NCBI GenBank assembly: GCA_001603055.1
Contig: LVAZ01000082.1
Coordinates: forward strand, 1 to 6,458
Reading direction: 5' to 3'
From: Victivallales bacterium Lenti_02
Lineage (GTDB): Bacteria; Verrucomicrobiota; Lentisphaeria; Oligosphaerales; Lenti-02
DNA: 6,458 nucleotides
The translations under genes were made by a program, and so were the position numbers. Of the stretch, positions 1-6,458 are shown in pieces (within the stretch, counting starts at the first letter, position 1; every line of letters starts with the position of its first letter). The notes below the pieces were generated by a model. The model was not told the DNA's origin. It saw only the letters and a program-made list of their open reading frames with translations, and searched no databases.

Positions 1-1
1 C

Positions 2-1711
2 GGGCTGGATTCCGAACAGCACGAATTCCTCGACGCGATGGAGGAATGCCTCGACGCGATGGCAATCTGGCACCGGCGGCTGCTCGACGGGCTGGATGAA
101 CTCGGCCTGGACGAAGTCCGCGCCAACCTGATCCGGGTGCCCGAGCAACCGCCCGAAACCTTCGGCGAGGCCGTTCAGGCGCTGTGGTTCCTCTGGGAAT
201 TCCAGCGGCTCTGCGGCAACTGGTCCGGCCTGGGACGGGTGGACAAGATGCTCGGCCCCTATCTCGCCCGCGATCTGGCGGACGAGGCGATCACCCTCGA
301 CGAAGCGCGCGAGCTACTGGCCCATTTCTGGATCAAGGGGGCCGAATGGATCGGGGCGAAAAACAGCCACATCGGCAGCAGCGGCGACGCGCAGTTCTAC
401 CAGAACGTGGTCCTCGGCGGCGTGGACGAGGACGGCGCTCCCGTCCTCAACGAAGTCACCGACCTGGTGCTGGACATCGTCGAGGAACTGCACATCAGCG
501 ACTTCCCGGTGGCGGTGCGGGTCGGCGGCCACACGCCCGCCCGCATCTGGCGCCGCATCGCCGACATCCAGCGGCTGGGCGGCGGCATCGTCTCGATCTA
601 CAACGACGAAGTGGTCATCCCCGCGCTGGTGGATTTCGGCTACCCGCTGGCTGAGGCGCGGAATTTCGCCAACGACGGTTGCTGGGAAGTGCTGATTCCC
701 GGCTGCACCGCTTTTTCCTACCGGCCCTTCGACCTGCTGCCCGCCCTCCAGCGCACCCTGGGGCTGGACCACGACGGCCCGCCGCCCGCGGACGCCGATT
801 TCGCGAGTCTCTACGACCGCTTCCACGGCGAGATGGCCCGGACTCTCGAAGGCGTCTGGAACGAGTGCGCCGGGGCCTTCCGCAACGGTCCCCCCTCCCC
901 CCTCCTGTCGCTCTTCGTCGAGGACTGCATCGAGCGCGCCCTGCCCTACTACCGCCGGGGTGCCCGCTACAGCGTCCGCTCCCCCCATGCCGGCGGTCTG
1001 CCCGACGTGGCCAACTCGCTCCATGCCATCAAGACTCTGGTCTACGACCGGCAGCGGTTCACCCTCTCCGAACTGGTCCACATCCTCCGCGCCGACTGGG
1101 GGGGATGCGAGGATCTGCGCCGGGAAATCCAGCGGGATTTGGTGCTCTACGGCAACGACGACCCGGCGGCCGACAACATGGTCCAGCGGGTCTTCCGCGA
1201 CTACACGGAACTCTGCGCCGCCCAGCCCGAGCGCGACGGCGCGCTTCTGCCCGCCGGCCTCAGCACCTTCGGCCGCGAACTCGAATTCCGCGCCAACCGC
1301 AAAGCCACCGCCTTCGGCACCCGGCAGGGGGACATTCTGGCCAGCAACTTCTCGCCCAGCCCCGGCACCGACCGGCACGGCCCCACCGCCGTGGTCAATT
1401 CCGTCACTTCGGTGGATTTCCGCCGTCTGCCCTGCGGCACTCCGCTCGATCTCAAGTTTCATCCCAGCGCCGTGGCCGGGCCAGAGGGATTGGAAGCCCT
1501 GGCGGGCCTGCTGCGCTCCTTCGTGTCCCGCGGCGGTTTCTATCTTCAGGTGGATGTGGTGGACGCCGCCACCCTGCGCGACGCCCAGTGCCGACCCGAG
1601 CTGTACCCCAACCTGTCGGTCCGGATCAGCGGCTGGTCGGCCCGCTTCACCACCCTCGGGCCGGACTGGCAGGAAATGGTGATCCAGCGCACTGAACAGC
1701 GGGTCGTCTGA
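2..1711 (+). CDS. Glycyl radical enzyme, pyruvate formate-lyase family (5' partial)
   Basis: This is the C-terminal part of a glycyl radical enzyme. A matching radical-SAM activase makes a glycyl radical that passes to a Cys thiyl, which abstracts hydrogen from the substrate in the anaerobic cytoplasm. The frame is open from base 2, so the ATG at 38 is probably internal. About 569 residues are visible, and roughly 200-280 N-terminal residues are missing for a usual length near 800. The PFL-type barrel segment (PETFGEAVQALWFLW, GRVDKMLGPYL) comes first. The Cys loop NDGCWEV follows, with Cys codon 680-682 and Glu two residues later, as in GCxE dehydratases and decarboxylases. Next are SPSPGTDRHGPTAVVNS and the radical motif SVRISGWSARF, with Gly codon 1631-1633, 25 residues from the C-terminus. 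The family is seen directly; the substrate is unknown. GCWE instead of GCVEP and the lack of a TPDGR motif argue against the well-known glycerol, choline and hydroxyphenylacetate enzymes. No activase gene lies in the window. Confidence 0.93.
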   Translation, partial: GLDSEQHEFLDAMEECLDAMAIWHRRLLDGLDELGLDEVRANLIRVPEQPPETFGEAVQALWFLWEFQRLCGNWSGLGRVDKMLGPYLARDLADEAITLDEARELLAHFWIKGAEWIGAKNSHIGSSGDAQFYQNVVLGGVDEDGAPVLNEVTDLVLDIVEELHISDFPVAVRVGGHTPARIWRRIADIQRLGGGIVSIYNDEVVIPALVDFGYPLAEARNFANDGCWEVLIPGCTAFSYRPFDLLPALQRTLGLDHDGPPPADADFASLYDRFHGEMARTLEGVWNECAGAFRNGPPSPLLSLFVEDCIERALPYYRRGARYSVRSPHAGGLPDVANSLHAIKTLVYDRQRFTLSELVHILRADWGGCEDLRREIQRDLVLYGNDDPAADNMVQRVFRDYTELCAAQPERDGALLPAGLSTFGRELEFRANRKATAFGTRQGDILASNFSPSPGTDRHGPTAVVNSVTSVDFRRLPCGTPLDLKFHPSAVAGPEGLEALAGLLRSFVSRGGFYLQVDVVDAATLRDAQCRPELYPNLSVRISGWSARFTTLGPDWQEMVIQRTEQRVV

Positions 1712-1713
1712 CC

Positions 1714-2034
1714 ATGCCGCCGCCGCTTGTCCAGCTCGTCTTCTACGTGCCCGTCGCCCAGGCCGAGGCCGTGAAGGAGGCGGTGTTCGCGGCGGGCGGT
1801 GGCCGCATCGGCGACTATGACCGCTGCTGCTGGCAAACCCTGGGCAGCGGCCAGTTCCGGCCCCTGCCCGGCAGCCAGCCCTACCTCGGCACGACGGGCA
1901 AGGTGGAGCAGGTCGAGGAGCTGCGCGTCGAGCTGGTGGTTCCCGAACCGGCGCTCCCCGGGGTTCTGGCCGCGCTCCTTGCCGCCCATCCCTACGAAAC
2001 CCCGGCCTATTCGTACTGGCCCATCAACCGCTGA
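1714..2034 (+). CDS. Standalone YqfO/NIF3-like small domain protein (COG3323 type)
   Basis: This 106-aa cytoplasmic protein matches the small PII/CutA-like domain found inserted in the Bacillus YqfO form of NIF3 proteins and encoded alone in many Gram-negatives at about 100 aa. Conserved blocks are visible in order: LVFYVP near residues 8-13, AAGGGRIGDYDRCCWQTLG at 26-44, GQFRPLPGSQPYLG at 46-59, KVEQVEELRVE at 63-73, and the C-terminal HPYETPAYSYW at 92-102. The length equals that of stand-alone homologues, so it is not a truncated NIF3. The ATG lies 2 bp after the stop of the glycyl radical enzyme, with only a weak GCGGG upstream. Translation is therefore probably coupled to that enzyme. 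The biochemical role of this domain is not established; metal or small-ligand binding is often suggested for the fold. The last 11 bp overlap the 3' end of the opposing FAD oxidoreductase gene. Confidence 0.88.
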   Translation: MPPPLVQLVFYVPVAQAEAVKEAVFAAGGGRIGDYDRCCWQTLGSGQFRPLPGSQPYLGTTGKVEQVEELRVELVVPEPALPGVLAALLAAHPYETPAYSYWPINR

Positions 2035-3316
2035 CAGGCGGCACGATGGCTCCGTGCTGTTCGAGCAGGGCGCGGAGGGCGGCGTGCGGAACGGCGGACG
2101 GGGAGGTGCCCAAACGGCAGGCCAGTGCGGCCAACGCACCCGCGCCCTGCCCGGTGCCCATGCAGGTGGCCTGCACGCGCAGGGCCGAATTGGCCAGGCG
2201 GTCGCTGGACAGGCAGCGCCCGGCGACCAGCAGGTTCTCCACCCCAAGGGGCAGCAGCGCCCCGCGCGGCACGCCGGGCACGATGCCGGGCTGAAGCTGG
2301 CGGCAGTCGAGCCCGCTCCCGGTCGAGGTGTGCAGGTCGATGGGATAAAAGGCATGGCAGACGGGATCGGCCCAGCGGCGGCCGGTCACATAGTCCTCGG
2401 CGGTGATGGTCACCCGGCCGACGATGGTGGCCGTCTCGCGCACGCCGCATTCCGCCGCGACGGCCTGGATGCGCAGCCCTTCCAGTCCCGGCTGCGTGCG
2501 CAGGAAACGGAACAGCCGCAGCAGGGCGGCGCGGGATTCGATTTCGAGCGCGGACTTGCCGACGCTGGTGCGGGCCTGGTGGCCGTGGATGTGGTTCGCG
2601 TTGTTGCCGTGGCTCGACAGCCAGCCGCCGAGCCGGGGCCGGTTGCGGTCCCAGCCCGCATCGGTGGGCTGGAGCCGCCCCTCGGCGATGGCCTGGACGG
2701 CGGCTTCCTCGATGGCGGCAATGTCCAGCTTGGCGAAGTCGTAGCCCTCGGAGAGACAACCGAGGGTCGCGGGCTGGGTGTGTTCGGGCACGCGCAGCTT
2801 GCAGCCGGCCAGGGCCGCGAGATTGGCGTCGCCGGTGCCGTCGATCAGAATCCGGGCATTCAGGGTCTGCAACCCGGATTTGGTGCAGAGCGTCACCTGC
2901 CAGACATCCCCGTCCCGCTCCACGGCGGCGGGCATGGCATGGTAGAGAACCTGCACCCCCGCCTGCTGCATCGCCTCGTCGCAGAGCGCGGCGAAAATCG
3001 GGCCTTGGATGGCGACCTGGTGCTGCCAGTGGCGGGCGGGAGGCTGCGAGAAATCGGGCAGCGTGCCGCCGCATTCCCGCACGCAGCGCTCCACCAAATC
3101 CCAGCCGATGCCCGCGATGACCTGCTTCCCCCAGGCATGGAAGATGCCGGGAAAGGGAATGCGCGCCGCCGTGGCCGTGCCGCCGGGCATGGCGCTCTTT
3201 TCGACCAGCAAAACCGAAACACCGGCCCGCGCCGCCTGGATGGCGGCGGGCACACCGGCGGGACCGGCACCGGCAATCAGAACGTCCACTTGGCTCGGCA
3301 GGGGTTCGCGATTCAT
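2024..3316 (-). CDS. FAD-dependent oxidoreductase (PF12831-like)
   Basis: This 430-aa flavoprotein has a Rossmann FAD site at the N-terminus: VDVLIAGAGPAG at residues 10-21, the ribose-binding Glu39 at the end of LLVEK, and PGGTATAA at 44-51. A second nucleotide-binding stretch, ILIDGTGDANLAALAG, lies near 156-171. The C-terminal signature NLLVAGRCLSS at 361-371 is followed by RVQATCMGTGQGAG at 380-393. These are hallmarks of the large FAD_oxidored family common in Planctomycetes, Lentisphaerae and Verrucomicrobia. Members act on varied or unknown substrates, and none can be named here. No signal peptide is visible, so it is probably cytoplasmic. I chose the ATG at 3316 because GGAGG sits 7 nt upstream; an in-frame ATG at 3352 would add 12 unfamily-like residues and has no such site. 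The gene is divergent from the 541-aa gene and convergent with the YqfO-like gene. Confidence 0.93.
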   Translation of the reverse strand: MNREPLPSQVDVLIAGAGPAGVPAAIQAARAGVSVLLVEKSAMPGGTATAARIPFPGIFHAWGKQVIAGIGWDLVERCVRECGGTLPDFSQPPARHWQHQVAIQGPIFAALCDEAMQQAGVQVLYHAMPAAVERDGDVWQVTLCTKSGLQTLNARILIDGTGDANLAALAGCKLRVPEHTQPATLGCLSEGYDFAKLDIAAIEEAAVQAIAEGRLQPTDAGWDRNRPRLGGWLSSHGNNANHIHGHQARTSVGKSALEIESRAALLRLFRFLRTQPGLEGLRIQAVAAECGVRETATIVGRVTITAEDYVTGRRWADPVCHAFYPIDLHTSTGSGLDCRQLQPGIVPGVPRGALLPLGVENLLVAGRCLSSDRLANSALRVQATCMGTGQGAGALAALACRLGTSPSAVPHAALRALLEQHGAIVPPVSG

Positions 3317-3415
3317 GATGAATCCTCCGTGATTGTCGCAATGTAGCACCAAGTCGGGCAGGAACGATGGCTTCCGCTATAGTAGCACGGTCCTTTCCAC
3401 CACCGGAACCCAATC
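3317..3415. promoter_or_regulatory. Divergent intergenic region with candidate promoters
   Basis: This 99-bp gap between two divergent starts must serve both units. On the minus strand TGCTACATT (3348 to 3340) resembles an extended -10 (TGn plus TACATT), placing a start about 16 nt before the FAD gene ATG. A second minus-strand copy, TGCTACTAT, lies at 3387 to 3379. On the plus strand TATAGT (3378-3383) is a good -10 lying about 30 nt before the GTG at 3416. A poor -35 (CGGGCA, 3355-3360, three matches to TTGACA) sits 17 bp upstream. The plus-strand box sits in a small inverted repeat, GCTA-TAG-TAGC (3376-3386). The boxes are judged by eye and the sigma factor is unknown, so individual sites are uncertain although the region's promoter role is likely. 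Confidence 0.45.
3324..3328 (-). promoter_or_regulatory. Shine-Dalgarno site of the FAD oxidoreductase
   Basis: The minus strand reads GGAGG here, followed by a 7-nt spacer and the ATG at 3316. It is a near-ideal site and decides the start of the oxidoreductase against the longer in-frame ATG at 3352. Confidence 0.8.
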
Positions 3416-5041
3416 GTGCCTGCCTACATCTCGATCGATCAGAACTCGAACACCCTGTGGGACACCGTGCCCAAGCTGGCGGCCCTGGCCCGCCACGGCT
3501 GGCAGGGCACCCATTGCCTCGAAGACATCGACATGGCCTTCACCCGACGGGGAGCCCAGCCGGGGGACCCGACCCTCGAGGTGGTCCGCGAACGCTACTA
3601 CCGGGGCGGCGTCTCGGACTGGGGCGCGACCCTGTTCTACTCCGATTTCCTCGGGCGGCAACCCCTGGACATCACCGCCCTCGAACCCTTCACGGGCTGG
3701 ACCACCGCCGCCCTCAGCCGCCGCCTCGAAACCGGCGTGGACGAGCTGTACGACCGTTATTCCACCTCCGACAACTGGCAGTTGGTGGGGGCGAGCTATG
3801 CGGACGATTCCCGGTTCCACCGGCTCATCGGCGATCTCTCCGTGGCCGACCTCGCCCCCCACATTCGCCGCCTTCTGGACCATCTCGAAACGGATTTGCT
3901 GGCCTGTTTTCCCGAGTCCGCCGCCCAGACCCGCATCCGGGTTTGGACGTCCGCCGAGCGGAATCTGATCGAAAAACTGCTGTTCGATCTGAACGCGGCC
4001 CCCTTGACCGAACTGTACCGGCAATGGGTCGCGGCGCGGGTGCCCGGCGGACCGCAGTTGGCGCTGACCAGCGAGGTCTTCTCCCTGGCGAACGGGCCCA
4101 CCCCCATGCTCGGCCTGCTCGAACGCTTCGCCGCCGACTACGCGGCAATGAGCGCGCTCTACAACGCGGCGGTGGCGGAGACGGACGTCGGGGTGCATCC
4201 CCTTCATGTCGCGCGGGGCGAGCTGCCCTTCTTCGTGGTGGCCGAACGGAACGGGCGGATGGTGCGGACCGGGGCGACGCTCGAAGACGGCCAGGTGGTG
4301 GCCGGCGACTGGCGCTGGCCGCTCAGGGACGGTCGCCTGCCCTTGGCCGAGATGCAGCGGGACGGGGTGCGCTGTCTGGCGGGGAAGGCGTTGCTGCTCG
4401 TCCTGCAAGTGCGCCTGCGCGACGGCGGCTGTTCCCTCGCCCTGCCCCATCAAGGTTCGCTCTACATGCCCGCCGCCTACGCGCTCGAACGCAAACTGCG
4501 CGAGGCGGGCGTGCTCACCGCCCCCGCCTGGCCGGTGCAGCGGGTCCGCCTGCGTTTCTTCGAAGCCTGGCAGGACTGCGACACGCGCATCCGGGTGCCC
4601 GAGTATCTGCGCGGGGTCTTCTCCGCCGACGAACTGCCCGCCTGCGGTCTGGCCGAGGAAATCGGCCAGGCCCGGGAACGCGCCGAACGTCTGCTGGCGG
4701 AGTGCCGCGAACCCGAGGGACGGCTGGCCTGGCAGCGCCGCGCCTGCCCCGACCTGCTGGCCGAACGCGACGCCCGCGAACAGCAGCGCCGGGAAATGGT
4801 CCAGAAACCCCATGACAAACACGCGGTCCGCACCCTCTACGAACAGGTGAAGGAAGCCGACCGCAGTCTGCTCGAAAAGCTGGTCGGGGCGGTGGTGCAG
4901 GCCCTGCACGTGCGCAATCTTTCCTACTACGACAGCCGGGGCGCCCTCCTGCCTTGGTCCATCGCTCTGGGTGGCGACGCCTTCTACGAACGCCTCCTGG
5001 CGCATACCGAAATCCGGGCGGAGACCGCCGATGACCTCTAA
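3416..5041 (+). CDS. Uncharacterised 541-aa protein
   Basis: I do not recognise this protein with confidence. It starts at GTG 3416: the next in-frame stop upstream is at 3383-3385, no other ATG, GTG or TTG lies between them, and a weak CGGAA is 7 nt upstream. It looks soluble, with no signal peptide or membrane segment. Visible parts are an aromatic-rich N-terminus (SIDQNSNTLW at 6-15, HCLEDIDMAF at 33-42) and an alpha/beta region around 196-275 containing ARGELPFFVV at 266-275. A conserved-looking block at 345-383 follows (PHQGSLYMPAAY, then RVRLRFFE). Residues about 412-496 form a highly charged Arg/Glu-rich stretch likely to be a helical coiled coil. The tail is RNLSYYDSRGALLPW and GGDAFYERLLAH. 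Length and the order of blocks in the C-terminal half recall BshC, but the BshC signature residues are not evident. The gene overlaps the methyltransferase gene by 11 bp, implying a joint role. Confidence 0.85.
   Translation: MPAYISIDQNSNTLWDTVPKLAALARHGWQGTHCLEDIDMAFTRRGAQPGDPTLEVVRERYYRGGVSDWGATLFYSDFLGRQPLDITALEPFTGWTTAALSRRLETGVDELYDRYSTSDNWQLVGASYADDSRFHRLIGDLSVADLAPHIRRLLDHLETDLLACFPESAAQTRIRVWTSAERNLIEKLLFDLNAAPLTELYRQWVAARVPGGPQLALTSEVFSLANGPTPMLGLLERFAADYAAMSALYNAAVAETDVGVHPLHVARGELPFFVVAERNGRMVRTGATLEDGQVVAGDWRWPLRDGRLPLAEMQRDGVRCLAGKALLLVLQVRLRDGGCSLALPHQGSLYMPAAYALERKLREAGVLTAPAWPVQRVRLRFFEAWQDCDTRIRVPEYLRGVFSADELPACGLAEEIGQARERAERLLAECREPEGRLAWQRRACPDLLAERDAREQQRREMVQKPHDKHAVRTLYEQVKEADRSLLEKLVGAVVQALHVRNLSYYDSRGALLPWSIALGGDAFYERLLAHTEIRAETADDL
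5020..5023 (+). promoter_or_regulatory. Shine-Dalgarno site of the methyltransferase
   Basis: GGAG lies inside the end of the upstream gene, 7 nt before the ATG at 5031. It supports 5031 rather than the earlier in-frame ATG at 4971, whose extra 20 residues look like out-of-frame translation of the upstream gene. Confidence 0.7.
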
Positions 5042-5660
5042 CGCCGAACGGATACGCCGACACTACGAGCCCCGCGTCTCCCGCGACCGGGCCAACCACG
5101 AAATCCTCGACTGGGGCAGCCGCGAGGGGCAGTTGCTCCGCTTCCGCGTGCTGGCCGACGCCCTGCGCCGGGAGTTCTCCCCCGCCGAACCCCCGCCCCG
5201 GCTGCTCGATGTGGGCTGCGGCATGACCGATCTCGCCGACTATCTCGACGAACAGCGGATTCCCGTCCGCTACCTCGGCGTGGATTTGACCCTCGCCGTC
5301 ATCCAGGAGGCCCGGCGCCGCCAGCCCGGCCGCGCCCTGGTGCAGGCCGACGTGTTCACCCGTTCGCCCTTCCAACCCGACAGCTTCGACGTGGCCTACT
5401 GCTCCGGGGTCTTCAATCTGCGGCTGGGCAACAACCGCGACTTCGTGCTGGCCGCCATCCCCGCGCTCCTTTCCCAGACCCGGCGGCTGGTAGCGGTGAA
5501 CATGCTGCACATCCGCACCCGCAACAAATACCCCCACTGCTACTATTTCGACCCGGACGAGATCGCCGCCAAACTGGCCCCCCAAGCCGCCACCGTCGAA
5601 GTGGTGGACAACTACCTCGAAAACGATTTCACCCTCATTCTCCGGCCCCTGCCGAACTGA
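5031..5660 (+). CDS. Class I SAM-dependent methyltransferase
   Basis: This 209-aa protein has a single Rossmann methyltransferase domain that would transfer a methyl group from S-adenosylmethionine in the cytoplasm. Motif I is RLLDVGCGMTDLADYL at residues 57-72, and motif II is YLGVDLT at 81-87 with the acidic residue that binds the ribose. A further acidic loop, VQADVF, is at 104-109, and motif IV is FDVAYCSGVFNLRLG at 119-133. A later segment, AVNMLHIRTRNK at 155-166, leads to a C-terminal strand region ending DNYLENDFTLILRP. The N-terminal EILDWGSREGQLLRF helix is typical of a subgroup of UbiE-like enzymes whose substrates are mostly undefined. The start overlaps the end of the 541-aa gene by 11 bp, so translation is probably coupled and the two likely share a pathway. 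The acceptor is unknown. Confidence 0.92.
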   Translation: MTSNAERIRRHYEPRVSRDRANHEILDWGSREGQLLRFRVLADALRREFSPAEPPPRLLDVGCGMTDLADYLDEQRIPVRYLGVDLTLAVIQEARRRQPGRALVQADVFTRSPFQPDSFDVAYCSGVFNLRLGNNRDFVLAAIPALLSQTRRLVAVNMLHIRTRNKYPHCYYFDPDEIAAKLAPQAATVEVVDNYLENDFTLILRPLPN

Positions 5661-5672
5661 CGGAGACCACCC

Positions 5673-6458
5673 ATGCGTGTCCTCTCTGCCTCTTTTGCCC
5701 TGTTCGTCCTGGTGGCTGGCGCGGCGGAAATCACGGATGATTTCTCGCAGGGCCTGGCCCAATGGGAACCCCTGCTGGCCAACTATTGGGAAATCCGTCC
5801 GGAGGGCGACGAGTCCCGGCTGGTCCTGCTCCGTCCCGGCGAACAGCGCCCTCCCCTGCGCCGCCCGACCCAGTTCGTCCTGCTCAAGGGGGAACCCTGG
5901 TGGGACGTGACCATCGAGGCCGACATCAGGACCCTGCGCCCCGACTCGGTCACCGGCCGCGACATCTGCGTGCTCTTCGGCCACCGCGACGACACCCATT
6001 TCTACTACGCCCACCTGTGCAGCGACTCGAACGGGGGCACCCACAACGTCATTGTCAAGGTCGAGGGCAAAAACCGCCGGGCCATCCAGCGCGAGCGCCG
6101 CCCGCCTCCCCGGCTCACCTCCGCCTGGCACCGGGTCCGCGTGACTCACGCCAGCGACGGCGAGATCAAGGTCTATCTCGACGACCTGGACACGCCCCTG
6201 ATGACCGCCCGCGACCCGGATTATCCGGTGGGACGGATCGGGTTGGGCGCCTTCGACGACCCGGCCATGTTCGGCAACGTGCGCGTTTCCGGCCAGCGCC
6301 TGGACGAGAATCCCGGCTCCGAACGGGTCTTGCTGCTCGAGGCCGAGAATCTCGCCGGGGAATGGCGCAACACCCTGCCCGTTCCGGCGGGCGACGGCCA
6401 TGTGATTGTCGAATACGAGGCCCGGCGCGATCCGGCCAAGGGCGACGCCCCGCGACCC
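5673..6458 (+). CDS. Secreted LamG/DUF1080-like jelly-roll protein (3' partial)
   Basis: The frame is open from ATG 5673 to the window end (262 codons) with no stop, so the 3' end is missing. GGAG at 5662-5665 lies 7 nt before the ATG. Residues 1-18 are a signal peptide: Arg2, a hydrophobic core (ALFVLVA) and an AGAA-type cleavage site, so export is expected. Residues about 20-206 look like a concanavalin-type beta sandwich as in LamG and DUF1080 proteins: ITDDFSQGLAQWEP at the start, FYYAHL near 110-115, WHRVRVTH at 152-159, IKVYLDD at 165-171 and GRIGLGAF at 187-194. From about residue 218 a second module begins with LLLEAENLAGEW, a form typical of CBM6/CBM35-like carbohydrate-binding domains. 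The role is probably glycan binding or breakdown, but no catalytic residue can be identified in the visible part. It is 12 bp behind the methyltransferase gene, so it is probably in the same operon. Confidence 0.85.
   Translation, partial: MRVLSASFALFVLVAGAAEITDDFSQGLAQWEPLLANYWEIRPEGDESRLVLLRPGEQRPPLRRPTQFVLLKGEPWWDVTIEADIRTLRPDSVTGRDICVLFGHRDDTHFYYAHLCSDSNGGTHNVIVKVEGKNRRAIQRERRPPPRLTSAWHRVRVTHASDGEIKVYLDDLDTPLMTARDPDYPVGRIGLGAFDDPAMFGNVRVSGQRLDENPGSERVLLLEAENLAGEWRNTLPVPAGDGHVIVEYEARRDPAKGDAPRP

Noticed and set aside
1098..1104. Run of seven G in the glycyl radical enzyme gene, considered as a slippage site
   Set aside because: The frame is intact, and a G7 run is unremarkable at this GC content. 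Nothing suggests phase variation.
314..1462. Long open frame on the minus strand opposite the glycyl radical enzyme
   Set aside because: Its translation is low-complexity Gly/Ala/Val-rich with no family motif. It mirrors a gene whose motifs are unmistakable, as expected in GC-rich DNA.
2039..2059. Seven-pair hairpin (GCACG stem, 7-nt loop) just after the YqfO-like stop
   Set aside because: It contains one G:T pair, is not followed by a T tract and lies in the coding sequence of the opposing gene. It is not convincing as an intrinsic terminator.
1799..3346. 515-codon plus-strand open frame opposite the FAD oxidoreductase
   Set aside because: The minus-strand product has full FAD-binding motifs and a strong ribosome-binding site. 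This frame is Gly/Ala/Arg-rich with no motif.
3377..5005. 542-codon open frame on the minus strand opposite the unknown gene
   Set aside because: I weighed this carefully because the sense protein is unrecognised. The sense frame has a sensible composition, tight 11-bp coupling to the methyltransferase and a promoter-bearing gap upstream. The antisense product is Gly/Gln/His-rich without domain-like blocks.
4515..6401. 628-codon minus-strand open frame spanning three plus-strand genes
   Set aside because: It lies across the methyltransferase and the signal-peptide gene, both clearly real, and its composition is that of a GC-rich shadow frame.

Overview
The window is GC-rich bacterial DNA with dense coding and short Shine-Dalgarno spacings. 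It holds six protein genes, two of them cut by the window edges, and no RNA gene, insertion sequence or CRISPR array that I can see. The gene mix suggests an anaerobic or facultatively anaerobic Gram-negative bacterium. It combines an oxygen-sensitive glycyl radical enzyme, a large-family FAD oxidoreductase of the type abundant in Planctomycetes, Lentisphaerae and Verrucomicrobia, and a secreted jelly-roll protein. The PVC superphylum is my best guess, but it is an inference from gene families only.

Left block (about 2-2034, + strand): the C-terminal two thirds of a glycyl radical enzyme (pyruvate formate-lyase family) is followed 2 bp later by a standalone YqfO/NIF3-like small domain protein (COG3323 type). 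The radical Gly motif and the mid-protein Cys loop are both intact, so the enzyme looks functional. Its Cys loop reads GCWE rather than the commoner GCVEP, and the substrate cannot be named.

Middle (2024-3316, - strand): a PF12831-like FAD-dependent oxidoreductase runs convergently against the left block, with an 11-bp overlap of the 3' ends. A clear GGAGG fixes its start at 3316.

Right block (3416 to the window end, + strand): three tightly packed genes read as one operon. These are a 541-aa protein I do not recognise (GTG start), a class I SAM-dependent methyltransferase overlapping it by 11 bp, and after 12 bp a signal-peptide-bearing LamG/DUF1080-like secreted protein cut by the window end. 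The roughly 100-bp gap at 3317-3415 is the only real intergenic space. It must carry the divergent promoters and contains a 7-bp repeat and -10-like boxes.

The most interesting items are the unassigned glycyl radical enzyme with its attached YqfO-like gene, and the translationally coupled pair of the unknown 541-aa protein and the methyltransferase. The C-terminal half of the 541-aa protein has an order and spacing of blocks that reminds me, weakly, of BshC (bacillithiol synthase).
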